Notes under the pieces: model-generated
Databases searched by the model: none
What the model was told of the DNA's origin: nothing
What the model saw: the letters and a program-made list of their open reading frames with translations, nothing else
NCBI GenBank assembly: GCA_947377625.1
Contig: CANCGR010000103.1
Span: 1 to 7,736 of the forward strand
Length of the DNA: 7,736 nt
Direction of reading: 5' to 3'
Source: Gammaproteobacteria bacterium
GTDB taxonomy: Bacteria > Pseudomonadota > Gammaproteobacteria > Pseudomonadales > Pseudohongiellaceae
Shown: piece by piece, positions 7,040 to 7,736 of the stretch
Layout of the letters: every line of letters starts with the position of its first letter
Position numbering within the stretch: position 1 is the first letter of the stretch
Translations under genes and position numbers: made by a program

Positions 7040-7736
7040 TCAGAATTCCGTACGTCCCACCTTCATGCGGCCGCGTGGCACCGAGAATATCGCGCCCGCC
7101 GATACGCGACTGCCGCGCACCACCAGAATCACCGAATCCCCTGACTCCACTTTAACGTCTTCGCCCGGATGCTTGATGCTCTGGCCATTGGCACGATCAA
7201 TCTGCACGACGAAGAAAGCACCGTTGCCGCGCCGTTCGGCTTCGCCTACCGTTTCGCCGGTCAGCCCGCCGTTTTCAGTAGCCAGCACCACTTCCACTTC
7301 CAGACCGAATTCATGCAGGCCACGCTTCATTTCGCGCATCTGCGGCGAATCGTCCATGAATTTTCCGGTGGCCGGATACAGCACAAGCTCTGCAATGCGT
7401 TCTGCACCGATGTGGGTGGGCAGCACTACTTTGTCGGCACCGGCGTGGAACAGCTTGCTTTCAGTGGTAGGTGCTTCGCCGCGTGCGATGATTTCCAGAT
7501 TGGCATTGAGGTTGCGGGCGCTCAGCGTGATGAACACATTGGCGGCGTCGTTGGGCAACACAGTGGCGAGTACACGGGCGCGTTCAATACCGGCCGCCAG
7601 CAGCGTGTTCTCTTCCGTGGCGTCACCGGTGATGCACAGATAGCCCAAGCGTTGCGCGGCAGCAATCTTGCCGGCATCGCGTTCGAGAATGACGATGCTA
7701 ACGCCGGCTGCATGCAGCTCACTGGCCAGTTGCACA
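7040..7736 (-). CDS. TrkA/RCK-domain protein (potassium channel or transport regulatory subunit), 5'-partial
   Basis: This is the C-terminal 232 or so residues of a cytoplasmic RCK (TrkA-N plus TrkA-C) module, which binds NAD(H) or another nucleotide and gates potassium transport. The visible N-terminal part starts at LASELHAAGVSIVILERD, the first helix and second strand of the Rossmann fold, with the acidic ribose-binding position in ILERD. GDATEENTLLAAGIERA and VFITLSARNLN follow, as in TrkA-N. The glycine-rich loop and any membrane pore would lie beyond the right edge. The TrkA-C domain runs from about GLEVEVVLATENGGL to GDSVILVVRG, with a short tail ending GRTEF. The frame is open at the window end; the GTG near 7735 is an internal Val codon, not a start. 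The segment between the domains (KFMDDSPQMREMKRGLHEFG) resembles Kch/MthK-like channel proteins, so a two-helix potassium channel is the likeliest full protein. Confidence 0.88.
   Translation of the reverse strand, partial: VQLASELHAAGVSIVILERDAGKIAAAQRLGYLCITGDATEENTLLAAGIERARVLATVLPNDAANVFITLSARNLNANLEIIARGEAPTTESKLFHAGADKVVLPTHIGAERIAELVLYPATGKFMDDSPQMREMKRGLHEFGLEVEVVLATENGGLTGETVGEAERRGNGAFFVVQIDRANGQSIKHPGEDVKVESGDSVILVVRGSRVSAGAIFSVPRGRMKVGRTEF

Noticed and set aside
4132..7048. The 13-mer GGAATCAGAATTC occurs at 4132-4144 and again at 7036-7048.
   Set aside because: A shared 13-mer is not far from chance in a window of this size. The flanks differ, and the second copy is partly the coding end of the TrkA-like gene.
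6953..7144. A short plus-strand open frame in the gap after the membrane protein.
   Set aside because: It has no ribosome binding site, its sequence is unremarkable, and it runs about 100 bp into the convergent TrkA-like gene.

Overview
The window is moderately GC-rich and densely coded. Its Shine-Dalgarno sites, gene families and compact divergent/convergent layout fit a proteobacterial chromosome, probably a gammaproteobacterium. That placement is an inference from family resemblance only. I see no mobile element, tRNA, rRNA or CRISPR array.

Left part (1-2107): the C-terminal two thirds or so of a PQQ-dependent alcohol dehydrogenase fused to a cytochrome c domain (a quinohemoprotein) enters from the left edge. 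It ends at a good rho-independent terminator. A class I SAM-dependent methyltransferase gene converges on it from the other strand.

Middle (2108-4120): a 43-bp divergent gap holds a nearly symmetrical -10 box. It separates the methyltransferase from a rightward two-gene operon with an ATGA overlap. The operon encodes a PaaK/CapK-like adenylate-forming enzyme and an N-formylglutamate-amidohydrolase-like protein. An acid-activating enzyme, a putative amidohydrolase and a divergent methyltransferase suggest a small pathway of unknown product.

Right part (4205-6935): a CadC/ToxR-style one-component regulator (winged-helix DNA-binding domain, one membrane helix, TolB/FlgO-like domain, TPR repeats) is divergent from a seven-helix membrane protein. 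The 118-bp gap between them carries alternating GCCAT/ATGGC half-sites that could be the regulator's operator. The membrane protein has a very strong ribosome binding site.

Right edge (7040-7736): the C-terminal part of a TrkA/RCK-type nucleotide-binding protein, such as a potassium channel or potassium-transport regulatory subunit, lies on the minus strand and is cut by the window end.

The most interesting points are the lanthanide-type WDYD signature in the heme-fused alcohol dehydrogenase, the unassigned adenylating-enzyme/amidohydrolase operon, and the regulator/membrane-protein pair with its candidate operator.
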